This document shows positions 44,513-55,900 of a stretch of 64,000 nucleotides of DNA, piece by piece. The number at the start of each line of letters is the position of its first letter. Position 1 is the stretch's first letter. A model generated the notes under the pieces. That model ran no database searches. It had not been told where the DNA came from and saw only the letters and a list, made by a program, of their open reading frames with translations. Both the position numbers and the translations under genes were made by a program. This stretch comes from Neoarius graeffei (lineage: Eukaryota > Chordata > Actinopteri > Siluriformes > Ariidae): assembly GCF_027579695.1 (NCBI RefSeq), contig NC_083572.1, positions 18,824,421 to 18,888,420 of the forward strand, given 5' to 3'.

Positions 44513-44895
44513 ACACAGTGGCGTAGTGGTTAGGACTGTCGCCTCACAGCAAGAAGGTTCTGGGTTTGAGCCAGCGGCCGATGGAGGCCTTTCTGTGTGG
44601 AGTTTGCATGTTCTCCCTGTATCTGTGTAGGTTTCCTCTGGGTGCTCCGGTTTCCCCTACAGTTCATGCGGTTAGGTTAACATGGGGCAGCCTTGGGCTA
44701 AATTGCCCTTGAGCAAGGCACCTAACCTCCAACTGCTCCCCGGGTGCTGTAGCGTAGCTGCCCACTACTCTGGGTATGCGTGTGTGCTCATTGCTCACTT
44801 GTGCATGCATGTGTTCACTGCTTCAGATGGGTTAAATGCAGAAGAGGAATTTCACTGTGCTTTGAGTGTGCATTCTTCTTCTAATAAAGGGGAGT
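44513..44895 (+). repeat. SINE with a third type of 3' part
   Basis: The head and body are as in the other SINEs up to the GGTGCTCCGG-TTTCCCC block (about 44660). From about 44683 it continues with GGGGCAGCCTTGGGCTAAATT, CCTTGAGCAAGGCACCTAAC, AACTGCTCCCCGGG and GGGTTAAATGCAGAAGAGG, another common fish repeat module. Confidence 0.6.
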
Positions 44896-44995
44896 CACAT
44901 CACTATCCACTTCCATTATATCCCATTAATGCCATCTTAAAGAAGTGGAACATAAACAATTTATAGCACAACTCAAAGGTTAACAAAACGTAATA

Positions 44996-46598
44996 CAACC
45001 CCGATTCCAAAAAAGTTGGGACAAAGTACAAATTGTAAATAAAAACAGAATGCAATGATGTGGAAGTTTCAAAATTCCATATTTTATTCAGAATAGAACA
45101 TAGATGACATATCAAATGTTTAAACTGAGAAAATGTATCATTTAAAGAGAAAAATTAGGTGATTTTAAATTTCATGACAACAACACATCTCAAAAAAGTT
45201 GGGACAAGGCCATGTTTACCACTGTGAGACATCCCCTTTTCTCTTTACAACAGTCTGTAAACGTCTGGGGACTGAGGAGACAAGTTGCTCAAGTTTAGGG
45301 ATAGGAATGTTAACCCATTCTTGTCTAATGTAGGATTCTAGTTGCTCAACTGTCTTAGGTCTTTTTTGTCGTATCTTCCGTTTTATGATGCGCCAAATGT
45401 TTTCTATGGGTGAAAGATCTGGACTGCAGGCTGGCCAGTTCAGTACCCAGACCCTTCTTCTACGCAGCCATGATGCTGTAATTGATGCAGTATGTGGTTT
45501 GGCATTGTCATGTTGGAAAATGCAAGGTCTTCCCTGAAAGAGACGTCGTCTGGATGGGAGCATATGTTGCTCTAGAACCTGGATATACCTTTCAGCATTG
45601 ATGGTGTCTTTCCAGATGTGTAAGCTGTCCATGCCACACGCACTAATGCAACCCCATACCATCAGAGATGCAGGCTTCTGAACTGAGCGCTGATAACAAC
45701 TTGGGTCGTCCTTCTCCTCTTTAGTCCGAATGACATGGTGTCCCTGATTTCCATAAAGAACTTCAAATTTTGATTCGTCTGACCACAGAACAGTTTTCCA
45801 CTTTGCCACAGTCCATTTTAAATGAGCTTTGGCCCAGAGAAGACGTCTGCGCTTCTGGATCATGTTTAGATACGGCTTCTTCTTTGAACTATAGAGTTTT
45901 AGCTGGCAACGGTGGATGGCATGGTGAATTGTGTTCACAGATAATGTTCTCTGGAAATATTCCTGAGCCCATTTTGTGATTTCCAATACAGAAGCATGCC
46001 TGTATGTGATGCAGTGCTGTCTAAGGGCCCGAAGATCACGGGCACCCAGTATGGTTTTCCGGCCTTGACCCTTACGCACAGAGATTCTTCCAGATCCTCT
46101 GAATCTTTTGATGATATTATGCACTGTAGATGATGATATGCTCAAACGCTTTGCAATTTTACACTGTCGAACTCCTTTCTGATATTGCTCCACTATTTGT
46201 CGGCGCAGAATTAGGGGGATTGGTGATCCTCTTCCCATCTTTACTTCTGAGAGCCGCTGCCACTCCAAGATGCTCTTTTTATACCCAGTCATGTTAATGA
46301 CCTATTGCCAATTGACCTAATGAGTTGCAATTTGGTCCTCCAGCTGTTCCTTTTTTTGTACCTTTAACTTTTCCAGCTTCTTAACCCTGTCCCAACTTTT
46401 TTGAGATGCGTTGCTGTCATGAAATTTCAAATGAGCCAATGTTTGGCATGAACTTTCAAAATGTCTCACTTTCGACATTTGATATGTTGTCTATGTTCTA
46501 TTGTGAATACAATATCAGTTTTTGAGATTTGTAAATTATTGCATTGCGTTTTCATTTACAATTTGTACTTTGTCCCAACTTTTTTGGAATCGGGGTTG
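44996..46598 (-). mobile_element. Tc1-like element, structurally complete, in the ASIC4 intron
   Basis: Same terminal repeats as at 34867-36471. TA flanks at 44994-44995 and 46599-46600. The 1603-bp copy has an uninterrupted transposase on the minus strand. The two copies lie in opposite orientation, about 8.5 kb apart, around the ASIC4 exon. Confidence 0.95.
45216..46238 (-). CDS. Tc1-like transposase, intact frame (340 aa)
   Basis: A DD34E transposase of normal length. The ATG at 46238 gives MGRGSPIP; an in-frame ATG at 46292 would add 18 residues. Helix-turn-helix in the first 45 residues ([19 protein letters not shown]), second DNA-binding part to about 125. Catalytic Asp154 (WSDESKF), Asp244 (FQHDNAKPH), Glu279 (SPIENIW). 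It stops normally after SQW. Differences from the copy at 35229 are about twenty residues by eye. With complete ends and TA flanks this is the best candidate for a functional element in the window; activity cannot be judged from sequence. Confidence 0.93.
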   Translation of the reverse strand: MGRGSPIPLILRRQIVEQYQKGVRQCKIAKRLSISSSTVHNIIKRFRGSGRISVRKGQGRKTILGARDLRALRQHCITYRHASVLEITKWAQEYFQRTLSVNTIHHAIHRCQLKLYSSKKKPYLNMIQKRRRLLWAKAHLKWTVAKWKTVLWSDESKFEVLYGNQGHHVIRTKEEKDDPSCYQRSVQKPASLMVWGCISACGMDSLHIWKDTINAERYIQVLEQHMLPSRRRLFQGRPCIFQHDNAKPHTASITASWLRRRRVWVLNWPACSPDLSPIENIWRIIKRKIRQKRPKTVEQLESYIRQEWVNIPIPKLEQLVSSVPRRLQTVVKRKGDVSQW

Positions 46599-46634
46599 TA
46601 CTTTCATCCTATACATTGCAAGCTAATCCCAGCT

Positions 46635-46885
46635 GACTTTGAGTGAGAGGTGGGATACACCCTGGCCAAGTCACTAGACTATCACGGGGACAGACAGCCA
46701 TTCACACTATGGGCAATTTCGAGTAGCCAGCTGAGCAAATCCACGTGTTTAGACTGTGAGAGGAAACTGGAGCAGGCATGACGAGAACATGCAAACTCCA
46801 CACAGAAAGGCTCCTGTCAACCAACAGGTTTGAACCCAGAACCTACTTTCTTTGAGGCGACAGTGCTAAATATTTGCACCACCAT
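46635..46885 (-). repeat. tRNA-related SINE, diverged
   Basis: Minus strand shows GAGGTGGGATACACCCTGG in complement, ACTGGCTACTCGAAATTGCCC, GTTTGCATGTTCTCGTCATG, GTTCTGGGTTCAAACC and the GCACTGTCGCCTCAAAG-type head. Confidence 0.65.
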
Positions 46886-49190
46886 CATGCTTGTAGCTTG
46901 AAATTATTATGTATGCCTGCATCCTTCCTATCAACAGTATACTGTATGTTTGGGTGCATGTGTGTGTTATTGTCCTGCCTTGCATCTGTTTTTCTTCCAT
47001 CCTCTCTCAAGATTATGGCGATATGAGATTTTGTTATTCATTGCTTGTTTCTACGTGATGTTCAATTCAGCTGCACTCCATGAAACCAAGTGTGTGACAT
47101 ATTGTCTCTGTATTGCCTGGTTATTCGTAAATCCTCCCAAAGACATCTGTCAGGATTAGATTTGTTTGAACATGCTTGGAATATGAAGACCTTCAAATAG
47201 GCACAGGACACCTCTTCTTTTCAAGACGCTTGTGAAAATGTGAAGTTCTGTCTTTTTTTTCCTAGATATTTCCGTTAGCCTTGTGGTTTTGATTAAACAA
47301 TCTAATTACAGTAGCAGAGATAGTAGCTTGTATTGTGGCACTTTGGGAGTAACATGAGCTAAAACGTTTCGCTCAAGGATATAACAGAGTGAAAGTAAGA
47401 TTAGGGACATGCTCATCTCACATTAGTTTTTTTTTCCCTTGTTGTTCGTTTCATGTTTTAATGAAGATTATAACAAAGCCTGATCCAAGACTGGATCTCG
47501 AACCACTTACATCTGTTGCTCCGATGTGTGGATATACATAGAGCGATTTGTTGAAGTCGAGCTAATCTCTCTCTATTACTGATCTCTTCCCCCACATGCT
47601 TGGTGGCCACTCTAGAGTAAGTAAATAGCACACTGGCTCATTTGCACAACTTAATGTCATTTAATAAAGGGTAAATGTCGGTAAGGCCAGAACGGTTTGC
47701 ATTTGAGTGGGCTCCTGTTTGTTTGCTTTATTTTTTTCTTCTAATAATGAAATCTCATCCAGTAACCTGAGAAGTCACCATGACATTCGATGAGTCAAGT
47801 GATATGATGCCGGATTCCATACTGGAGTTTCAAATCAGCTGAAATTTGTTGACGTGCCTCACACACAATGCCTTGTGTCCACATTTACCAGTGTGTGTGT
47901 GTATGTATCAATGTGCACAAGGTGTGTTCTTGTGTGCTTGTGACAATCTCTTCCGCAAATAATGACTCCAAACAACAAGCTAGGAGACAAACAAAAGCAA
48001 CAAGCTAACCCCCTGAAGGTCACCAGAAGCTTGAAACATAGATCAGCTCTCTCTCCAGCTGCTGTCTTTTGGCGTCGTAACGATTTTGCGAGTTTGATTT
48101 TCTGCAGCAGTGCTGCATAAATTAGTGAAAGTCATGTAAAACATTAATCAAAGCTCTCCCAAGCTGTGGCTGTAATGGATGGCTCTGTCCTGGTACGCAT
48201 CTCATCTAGTTTTAACTAATCACCTATCACATGCTCAGACAAGCACATGTCACGTCATGTTATAGATTTAACATGGCACACGTATTCACCTGAGAGCCAC
48301 TCTAGAGCACATTTGTGATAAGTTTCTCTCAGAAAGATCCTCAGGCTATCATGTCTACACGTCCATGATACACTGAACAAATGAGGGGAATGACAATGGA
48401 GCTGGATGAAATATTTAAAATAAAGCTAACGTTATCATTAGCTTTATTTTCAGCTACATATTTTCCAAAGGATGATATTCAGTGACACTGAAACAGTGTG
48501 CATTATTTAATTCAATGGACAAATCGCCAAGACGCCTGGGTGCCTAGGAAAAGCAGAATTCTTGTCAGGGCTATTAATTTTTTATTCATAGTTGCTGCAT
48601 CGGGTTAACAACCCGAGGAAGAAAATAAACCCTCCTTCCTATTAGTGTTTGCAAAGTTTTAATGTTGTATGCATAACTGCATGGTGGTACAGCGCACCTC
48701 GGTGCTGTAACTATAGTGTGTGTCCAATGCTTGCAATCGGATGATGGTAGAACCATTTTTAATTACGAATGAGGAGCGTACAGGTATGTGGAAACATTGA
48801 CAAAGCCAAGGATATAGCTCAAAATCTGTCATGTAACTCTTGTGCTAGCACAGTATGCACAATATTCTCACAGTTAAACACCTTGGCTGAAAATAAAGAC
48901 CTTAGCCAGACACAAATAATATTTAGTGTGCTGGCTCCTTGCATTGAGCACACGATTGTTCTTCTTAAGTTTATTTATTTTTTATTATTTATTATTCCTG
49001 TCCACCCGTTTTTTGGAGCTGCTACTCCTACAGCTTTTGACATAGCGGCACCGTTCCAATTCCGAAATGTCCGTCCTGAACCGGTGTCATGTGCTTGTAT
49101 GCAGCTTTTGGATCAACGCACCTGTTCTCTCTTTCTTGTCATTTTTCTGTCATTTTTTTTCCCATAGAGAATGAATAGGGTTCACGAATC
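46886..49190. other. No recognisable feature (intron)
   Basis: 2.3 kb of AT-rich sequence with no clear repeat copy and no exon. A (GT)n run lies near 47891-47902. It is the longest stretch of the intron without a recognised element, so any intronic regulatory sequence may be here; that is inference only. Confidence 0.45.
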
Positions 49191-49700
49191 AAATCATCCT
49201 GCTCAGACACGCTCCATCGGAGACGTACCATTTTTCACGTGATACTTCAGGCCAACTCTCCCGATACATACATGCGATCGGGTCTGACCTGCATTTGTCT
49301 TTTCTATTCTTTTCCTCTCTCATCCCTTTGTCGTCCATAGGCTTCCATTGATTTTTGGCATTTTGGCATTTTTGCCCATTGAAAATGAATGGCATTTTGG
49401 GAGATAAACTTTCACTCTCCGTCAGTTTTTTGAACCAAGTGACCAAACGTCATGAAAGTTCACATGATGCCTCAGGCCAAGTCCCCGCACATATCCATCC
49501 CCTCATCTGAGACCTGCACTCATCTTTTCCTTGGTTTTCATGCATCCCGTGTTACCTCCATAGGCTTCCATTGATTTTTGGCCCCATTCAAATGAATGGA
49601 GTTTTGCTCAGTAACACTTCACCACACATCCACCGAACTTCATATGGCACCTCAGGCCAAATCACCCATCACACACATGATATCAGGTCTGACCCGCACT
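49190..49700. repeat. Dispersed repeat with about three internal units
   Basis: The phrase CTTCAGGCC/CTCAGGCCAA recurs at 49246, 49471 and 49651. In each unit it is followed by GGTCTGACC/GAGACCTGCACTCATC. CCATAGGCTTCCATTGATTT follows in the first two units, and an AAATGAATGG phrase follows that. Confidence 0.65.
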
Positions 49701-49702
49701 CA

Positions 49703-50275
49703 TCTAACAGCTAGCTAGTTAGTTAGCAAGTTAGTATGCTAGTTGTTAGCATGTTAGTATGTCAGCTGCTTGCATGTTAGCATTAGCATGTTACCATGCT
49801 AACTGTTAGCTTGTTAGCAGTAGCATGTTAGCTGTTTGCGTGTTAGCATGTTAGATTTAGTGTGTTTGCATGCTAGCTGTTTGCATACTACCATGCTAAC
49901 AGTTAGTATGTTAGCCAGACAGTGTTAACGTCTTTTACCTTAGCATGTTCGCATGCTACAGTAGCTGTTAGCATATTACCATGCTAGCTGTTAGCCAATT
50001 AGCCTCAGCATGTTAGCATGCTCACAATTAATGTTATCCATAGGCATGTTAGCATGTTAGCTGTTAGCATGTTTGCCATTAACAGATTAGCATGTTAGCT
50101 GTTAGCATATTAGCCTTAGAATATTTACATGTTAACAGCTAGCATGTTAGCATTAGCATGTTAACATGCTAGCTGTAAGCATGTTAGCATGCTCCCTGTT
50201 AGCATATTATCCATTAACATATTAGAATGCTAGCTGTTTACATGTTAGCTTTAGCATGTTAGCATGATAGCTGTT
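49703..50275. repeat. TTAGCATG minisatellite
   Basis: About 570 bp built from degenerate GCTAGCTGTTAGCATG and TTAGCATGTTAGCATG units. The motif is partly self-complementary (GCATGCTAAC/GTTAGCATGC). There are dozens of GTTAGCATG-like words with varying spacing. Confidence 0.85.
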
Positions 50276-50289
50276 CTGCTACAGCTCAG

Positions 50290-51070
50290 CAAGCACACTG
50301 CATTTTCTCTGCAGAAATGTTTTACTTACAATGCGAGGAGAGAAAAACTTAGTTCATCCTTTTCTCACTGTGAATTCATATTCGTTTATTTCCCTTAGCC
50401 TGTATTAATGCATTTAACCAGCTAAATGTCCCTCTTTATCCCTGGTAATGATATCTGCTGGTGATATTAGATGTGAAGGTGAAATTCTAATATCTATCAA
50501 TACTTCAAAAATGAAACTATGAAATTAGGATTAAACATTGCATCAGATCAAGAAGGCTCATTGATGGGAAAATAGAGAACTGGTAACACACTGGAGATTG
50601 CCACCCATGAGCAGAATTTCTTACCTCCACTCCTGATGTCTTGCCCTGGACAGTTTTTGGGTTTCATTATTGCAACACACTTGATCCAGTTGATTATGTA
50701 ATAATTAAGTTTTTAATATTTCAAGTACCATTCAGTGATGGAGTCAGACCTGACCCAGCTCCTCCCATCTGGGCAGAGTTTAACCAAAACTCTAGGGTTT
50801 GGAAGATGGCAGTTTCATGGTGTTGTTAAGTGTGTTGTACAATGTTGTTAACTCTTAGGGTAAGACTTATCCATGGCTTTCCTGCGAAAGACAATGGAGG
50901 TCGCCATGACACTCGCCTCTCCCAGATGCCGATCTTTGAGTTCCAGTTTATCCAAGCAGCTATTGCTGAATGAGCCGAAGGTAGCCAAGAGGAGTTAGCT
51001 ATGACAACCATGTTTTAGTCAGAGGATAACATCTTTTTAAACTATGTCTTTTTCTGGTTCAATGTGTGCT
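50290..51070. other. No recognisable feature (intron)
   Basis: No repeat shared within the window and no exon-like frame with splice signals that I can support. Confidence 0.4.
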
Positions 51071-51083
51071 GTCGTCAGGTGCA

Positions 51084-51351
51084 AAAAGCAAAGGTGAGTC
51101 CCATAGACGATTCGTACATTGGGGGAGTGCCTGTTAGAGAGCGCACTTGTCCTGGGCCATCGGCATAGTGAGGTAGGGTGGCCAGTTCCTTTCCTCGCCG
51201 CCTTTAACTTCCCCAGTGTTTCCACCAGGTCCCCATTCACTGCTGGGTGGACAGGGAGCGAGCCCCAGATCCCTGTCGAGCCGAGGCTCGAACCAGGGAC
51301 CGTTCGCTTAGCGGTCAAGCGCTCTAACCACTTGGCCACCTGCGCTCTGTT
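51084..51351 (-). repeat. tRNA-derived SINE of a second family
   Basis: On the minus strand 51345-51270 resembles a tRNA: GTGGCCAAGTGGTTAGAGCG (A box) and GGTCCCTGGTTCGAGCC (B box). A non-tRNA body follows. GTCAGGTGCA flanks both sides (51074-51083 and 51352-51361). A tRNA-like cloverleaf is not complete, so I do not call a tRNA gene. Confidence 0.75.
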
Positions 51352-51569
51352 GTCAGGTGCACAAACAACTGACAAAAGCTTAAAGATTTTATGACTGGAA
51401 TCTGTTTTGGGCACAAACAGACTTGCAAGATGTGTTGTCCAGCACCATATGCTGCTCATCTGTACATGCGATTCCTGTCTTTCCACTAACCACTGCATTT
51501 TGCACCTGAATCAACAACATTAATTCTATGTAACTGTTGTTTAGATATTGTACATTATTCAAATATTAC

Positions 51570-51610
51570 ACTATATTACAGTCATTTAGCTGACATTTTT
51601 ATGCAAATAA
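51570..51610. repeat. Diverged fragment of the 21437 dispersed repeat
   Basis: ACAGTCATTTAGCTGACATTTTTAT resembles the ATTTAGCAGACACTCTAATCC core. A better fragment is at 52245-52290 (TTTGGCAGACGCTTTTGTCC). Confidence 0.4.
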
Positions 51611-51776
51611 ATGCAGGTAGCCTAGAGAATCCAAGAGTGACCAGTGCTGAAGTACTAATGTAAACAAATAGCCTACAAATACCATCCAGTATGTGGAATG
51701 ATCAGAGTAGTTAAGAAGTTGAAGAAGCTTGGACAAATACATAGAAAAGGAATTATTTAAGTATGGTATGTTTATT

Positions 51777-52132
51777 GTGGGCAGCACGGTGGTGTAGTGG
51801 TTAGCACTGTTGCCTCACAGCAAGAAGGTCCGGGTTCGAGCCCCATGGCCAATGAGGGCCTTTCTGTGCGGAGTTTGCATGTTCTCCCCATGTCTGCGTG
51901 GGTTTCATCCGGGTGCTCCAGTTTCCCCCACAATCCAAAGACATGCAGGTTAGGTTAATTGGTGGCTCTAAATTGACTGTAGGTGTGAATGTGAATGGTG
52001 GTTTGTGTCTATGTGTCAGCCCTGTGATGATCTAGCGACTTGTCCAGGGTGTACCCTGCCTCTCGCCCATAATCAGCTGGGATAGGCTCCTGCAACCCTG
52101 CACAGGATAAGTGGTTACAGATAAGGGATGGA
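51777..52132 (+). repeat. Full-length tRNA-related SINE, 14-bp duplication
   Basis: It starts GGGCAGCACGGTGGTGTAGT and ends GGATAAGTGGTTACAGATAA. The flanks are ATGGTATGTTTATT (51763-51776) and ATGGTATGTTTGTT (52133-52146), one mismatch. B-box-like GGTCCGGGTTCGAGCC. A small deletion near the tail removes part of CCAGCTTGCC. Confidence 0.88.
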
Positions 52133-52299
52133 ATGGTATGTTTGTTTCCAAAATTTGACAGCATCTGCATTAAAATGATTATCGTATGCTTCTCTCCTAG
52201 CTTTTGCTTCTTGATATGTATACATATACATACTGAGCCTATATGGTATTTGGCAGACGCTTTTGTCCAAAGTGCCTTACAATATATAAACACTACATT

Positions 52300-53083
52300 A
52301 TTAGTAAACAAATACAATTACACACTCGCTCTACTCTGACACAGCCTACCTTCCAGATGATAGCTGCTGCATGACTGCAGGATTTCCCTTTTTTTGGTCT
52401 GGCTAGCCTCAATTTAGCCTTTAAGCAAATAAACTCACCCTCTCTTTTACACATAATTTTGCCAATTTTATTACTGTGTAGATAATTGTACACCTCCGTG
52501 CCTTTGTAGTTCCTTAGCTCCTTGCCATCAACGCCTTCACTAAGAATAAAATAATGACAATGTCAACGTCGCTGACGTTGGGCCATGTCGTCCAACTTCA
52601 TGTCGTCTATCCATTCTGTGAGGGTAGACAGATGGGGCACTTTGATCGTATTATCCTCAGATCACATCAGAAAATTGGACCCATGTAACTATCTTTTAGT
52701 CATCTTCGATCTTACCTACCTAGCAGTTAGCATTAGCTACAAATGTCAACAAAGTTCAGCGGAAGAAAGATCCAGGCTTCCGCTATGATGCAGTGATGAA
52801 TCATGGAAAAGGTCAGAATTCAGGAAAGTTGTGGATAGGAGGACTTGGATCAGGTCCTGCTCTACCTCCTGGAGCATTGGTTTTGTAGGCTAGCTTGAAA
52901 ACTTGGGTTTTGAGAAATGTCTAGAATATTTTTTGAATGGTGTTTTGAACGGGAAAGTTCTTATTCTGTACTAGGTTATTAAAAGTTTAAAGTCTATTTT
53001 GTCACTTTAGTTTTGTTAACTAAAAGTTACATTCTTTTAAAAATCTTGGGGTTTTTTTATTCCATAATTAGATAATATTGGCT
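52300..53083. other. No recognisable feature (intron)
   Basis: Apart from the repeat fragment just before it, I see no shared repeat, exon or RNA gene. Confidence 0.4.
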
Positions 53084-53214
53084 GGCGTTGAGTGGTATAT
53101 CAGATATATTCCATTCAGCTAGCATGATATTGAATGAGTTGAAGATGAGTTCAGTATCATGCTAGCTGAATGGAATATATCTGACGTACCACGAAAAAAA
53201 AGGCAGCCAATATT
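53084..53214. repeat. Foldback repeat, about 55-bp arms
   Basis: Left arm 53084-53134 and right arm 53150-53214 pair through AATATTGGCTG, ATATATTCCATTCAGCTAGC and ATGATA-TGAA, around a 15-base spacer. The right arm has an A-run insertion. An ATT microsatellite (53211-53228) follows. Confidence 0.75.
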
Positions 53215-53228
53215 ATTATTATTATTAT

Positions 53229-54104
53229 ACATACACACTCTCTTTTCCAGTTTTTTGATGTCCGTTGATATGTTTTTCTCTTTTAAATATGTGTGACGAA
53301 TATCTAATGAAGTTTTAGTAACCTTTCCGGGTATTCAACGTGTCCTTCTCTTTCCCAGTGAACAAAGAAATGTTTCTGCACATGCACAGCAGAAAACTCT
53401 CACTGGATATCCACATCAGCTCGGACATGTGACGTCATGTCTTGACAACCGTGCAATATAGTAAACTGTATTCAAAGCTCATTCTCCATTGGGTAGAGTG
53501 ATATAATACACATAGGATAAGCAATATGCTAACAATATTGCATGCTATTGACGCAAATGAATGAAATCCACTAGAAGGGGATAGAAAACACATTTTTATT
53601 CCATCAAAAAAGTGTCCTGTATGTATAATAATCTGCAATATAGCACAAACAAAATTCTTAAGTCACACTTCCCAGAGGAAATATTTATTTCCCTTCCATT
53701 TTTCCTACATTTTTTTTCTCTACATCCCATTCTCAGACACAGATGCTCTTTGCTGACATTCAGGTTTAATTGGGTGCTTATACTCTGATTAACTGAAATG
53801 TTTACCTAGATTATCGTGTGCTTGACACTTCTGAATTCTCAATTAGATTATTTGTTACTCAGAAATACATCCTCTATGGTGCTTTGGTAAAATGTGTTCT
53901 GAGTCAGAGGAGATGAGTCACAGGAGATGAAGTGGTTTATGTTCAAATCCCCACTATAGTCATATTTAACCCCATTTCCAACTGCTACCATTGCAAATCC
54001 TGTATTAAAACACCCCAAAGTGACAAACTCTAAACATCATAAAAAGCGCAATATGTTCCAAATTATAGGACTGGGTTTCATATGTCACTTCTATTGTTCT
54101 TATA

Positions 54105-54108
<4 letters not shown>
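53229..54108. other. No recognisable feature (intron)
   Basis: No repeat, exon or RNA gene that I can support. Confidence 0.4.

Positions 54109-54152
<44 letters not shown>
54109..54152. repeat. (TA)n microsatellite
   Basis: About 22 TA units. Confidence 0.95.
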
Positions 54153-54156
<4 letters not shown>

Positions 54157-54549
54157 TTGACTAATGCTTTTGTTCCCAAGACTGGCTGAAAATGAGAGCA
54201 GATAGAATCCAACAGTAACGGCTGCAGGCTGAATTTTCTGTCTTTTGGAAAGTGGTGATGCACATTGATACACAGCTCAGATTTTAAATGCAGATCTGCC
54301 GATTTTACTGTCTTGCCTTTAATGCAGCTATTGCCATAGTAATTCTTATTTTAAAACTTCTGGTCAGACTTTATGTATGATTTTTAAGTCTTTATAAAAT
54401 GAGGGCACACTTTATATTCCATATATTCACCAATTATTTGCCTTATAATTTAGGATACATGAACACAGACTATGAAAATTAAAGAAATAATTTAAGAGGG
54501 CGTGAGATTTTCGTTTTGTAACCAATTTAAAAAAAAAATTCAGATATGA

Positions 54550-54900
54550 AGGGTGGCATGGTGGTTAGCACTGTCTCCTCAAAGTGAGAAGGTTCTGGGT
54601 TCAAGCCTAGTGGCCAGTGGGGGAGGTCTTTCTGTGTAGAGTTTGCATGTGTCTGTGTGGGTTTTATCCAAGTGCTCTGGTTTCCCCCACAGTCCAAAGA
54701 CATGCAGGTTAGACTAATTGGTGGCTCTAAATTGACTGTAGGTGTGAGTGTGAATGGTTGTTTGTCTCTATGTGTTAGCCCTGCGATGATTTGGTGACTT
54801 GTTCAGGGTGTACCCTGCCTCTTGCCCATAGTCAGCTGGGATAGGCTCCAGCTTACCTGTGACCCTGCACAGGATAAGTGGCTACAGATAAAGGATAGAT
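54550..54900 (+). repeat. Full-length tRNA-related SINE, 11-bp duplication
   Basis: It starts GGGTGGCATGGTGGTTAGCA and ends GTGGCTACAGATAAAGGATAG. An exact repeat, TTCAGATATGA, is at 54539-54549 and 54901-54911. A few small deletions in the body. Confidence 0.85.
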
Positions 54901-54939
54901 TTCAGATATGAGCTGTATTGTTTAACACAGACAGAGTTA

Positions 54940-55160
54940 TGTCTTTACTGCCACCAAATTTGTTGGAGGAGGAGGAGGTTATGCTTTCGCTGCCGTTTGT
55001 TTGTTTGTCTGTTCCCAAAGTAGCTCAAAAAGTAGTGAACGGATTTTGATGAAATTTTGAGGAAAGGTGGGCCACGGGCCAAGGAACAATTGATTAGATA
55101 TTGATGCAAATCCAGATATACAGTATGGCTTGGTGGAGGTATGCACTCTACCGAATGCCC
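54940..55160. repeat. Dispersed repeat related to 21109-21430
   Basis: Shares AAAAGTAGTGAACGGATTTT, GATGAAATTTTGAGGAAAGG and GGGCCAAGGAACAATTGATT with the earlier copy. It ends GGTGGAGGTATGCACTCTAC. Confidence 0.6.
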
Positions 55161-55379
55161 TTATCCTTGCATTTATACCCTTACCGAATGTGTTTAAATG
55201 CAAGGTGACCATGTGGTGTAGTATAGTGTGCTTTCATCAGAGTTTTACACTGTTTAATTTCCACATCTCTTTCTCATCCTGATTCTGGAAAGCTTGTCTA
55301 GAATCAAGTTTATTCATTAAGGCCTCCTAAAATAGTTCCTGTGGACAGCAAAATGAAGTCGTTCGTGCTTGCGCATAGT

Positions 55380-55900
55380 GTGATGAGTGTCAGATTCGCA
55401 AAAGAATACACGCCACAGCATCAAAGTGGTTCGTGCCTGCTCATTTGTGCAGTAATTCAATCAGCTAATCATGTGGCAGCAAATAGACATCTGAAGATTG
55501 ATACAACTTCACCTTTTCTAATATTCAACTGTCCAGTGCTCATTGTGGTCTCAGATTCCTGTTCTTGGCTGACAGGAACAGAATCAGAGCTCCAGAGTGG
55601 GCGCAACAGAAAAGCATTCAGAAAAGTTCAAATCCCAATGAGGCTACAGCCATCTGTGGCTGGGAGCCCAAGAGAGCAAAATTGGCCATACTCTCAGGGA
55701 GAGAGGGGTGGTATGCTCTCTCTCCGCTCTTAATTACAGCGATTCTAGCCAATCTTGGGCAATATAGGCAGTGACACTCACTGTATGCTTTTTTATTGTT
55801 TGTACCATTCTGTATATATTCTATATAGTGTATGCTGTGTGTGAAAATCTCTGGGAGATCAGCAGCTTCTGTGTTATTTAGAAACATTAGCATTACATGC
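55380..55900. mobile_element. Degraded Tc1-like relic, mixed orientation
   Basis: Plus-strand phrase ATCAGCTAATCATGTGGCAG matches the relic family at 62290-62310. Further on, CTCAGATTCCTGTTCTTGGC is the minus-strand form of its transposase region (compare GCCAGGAACAGGAATCTTAG at 62720). Too decayed to reconstruct. Confidence 0.4.

Noticed and set aside
48769-49167. 132-codon open frame in the intron
   Set aside because: No domain, no splice signals that fit, and its end falls in a T-rich run beside a dispersed repeat.
51262-51345. tRNA gene on the minus strand
   Set aside because: A and B boxes are good but the acceptor stem and anticodon arm do not close convincingly, and the sequence is the head of a SINE with a target duplication.
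55341-55733. 130-codon open frame
   Set aside because: Runs through the degraded Tc1-like relic in mixed orientation; no continuous homology.
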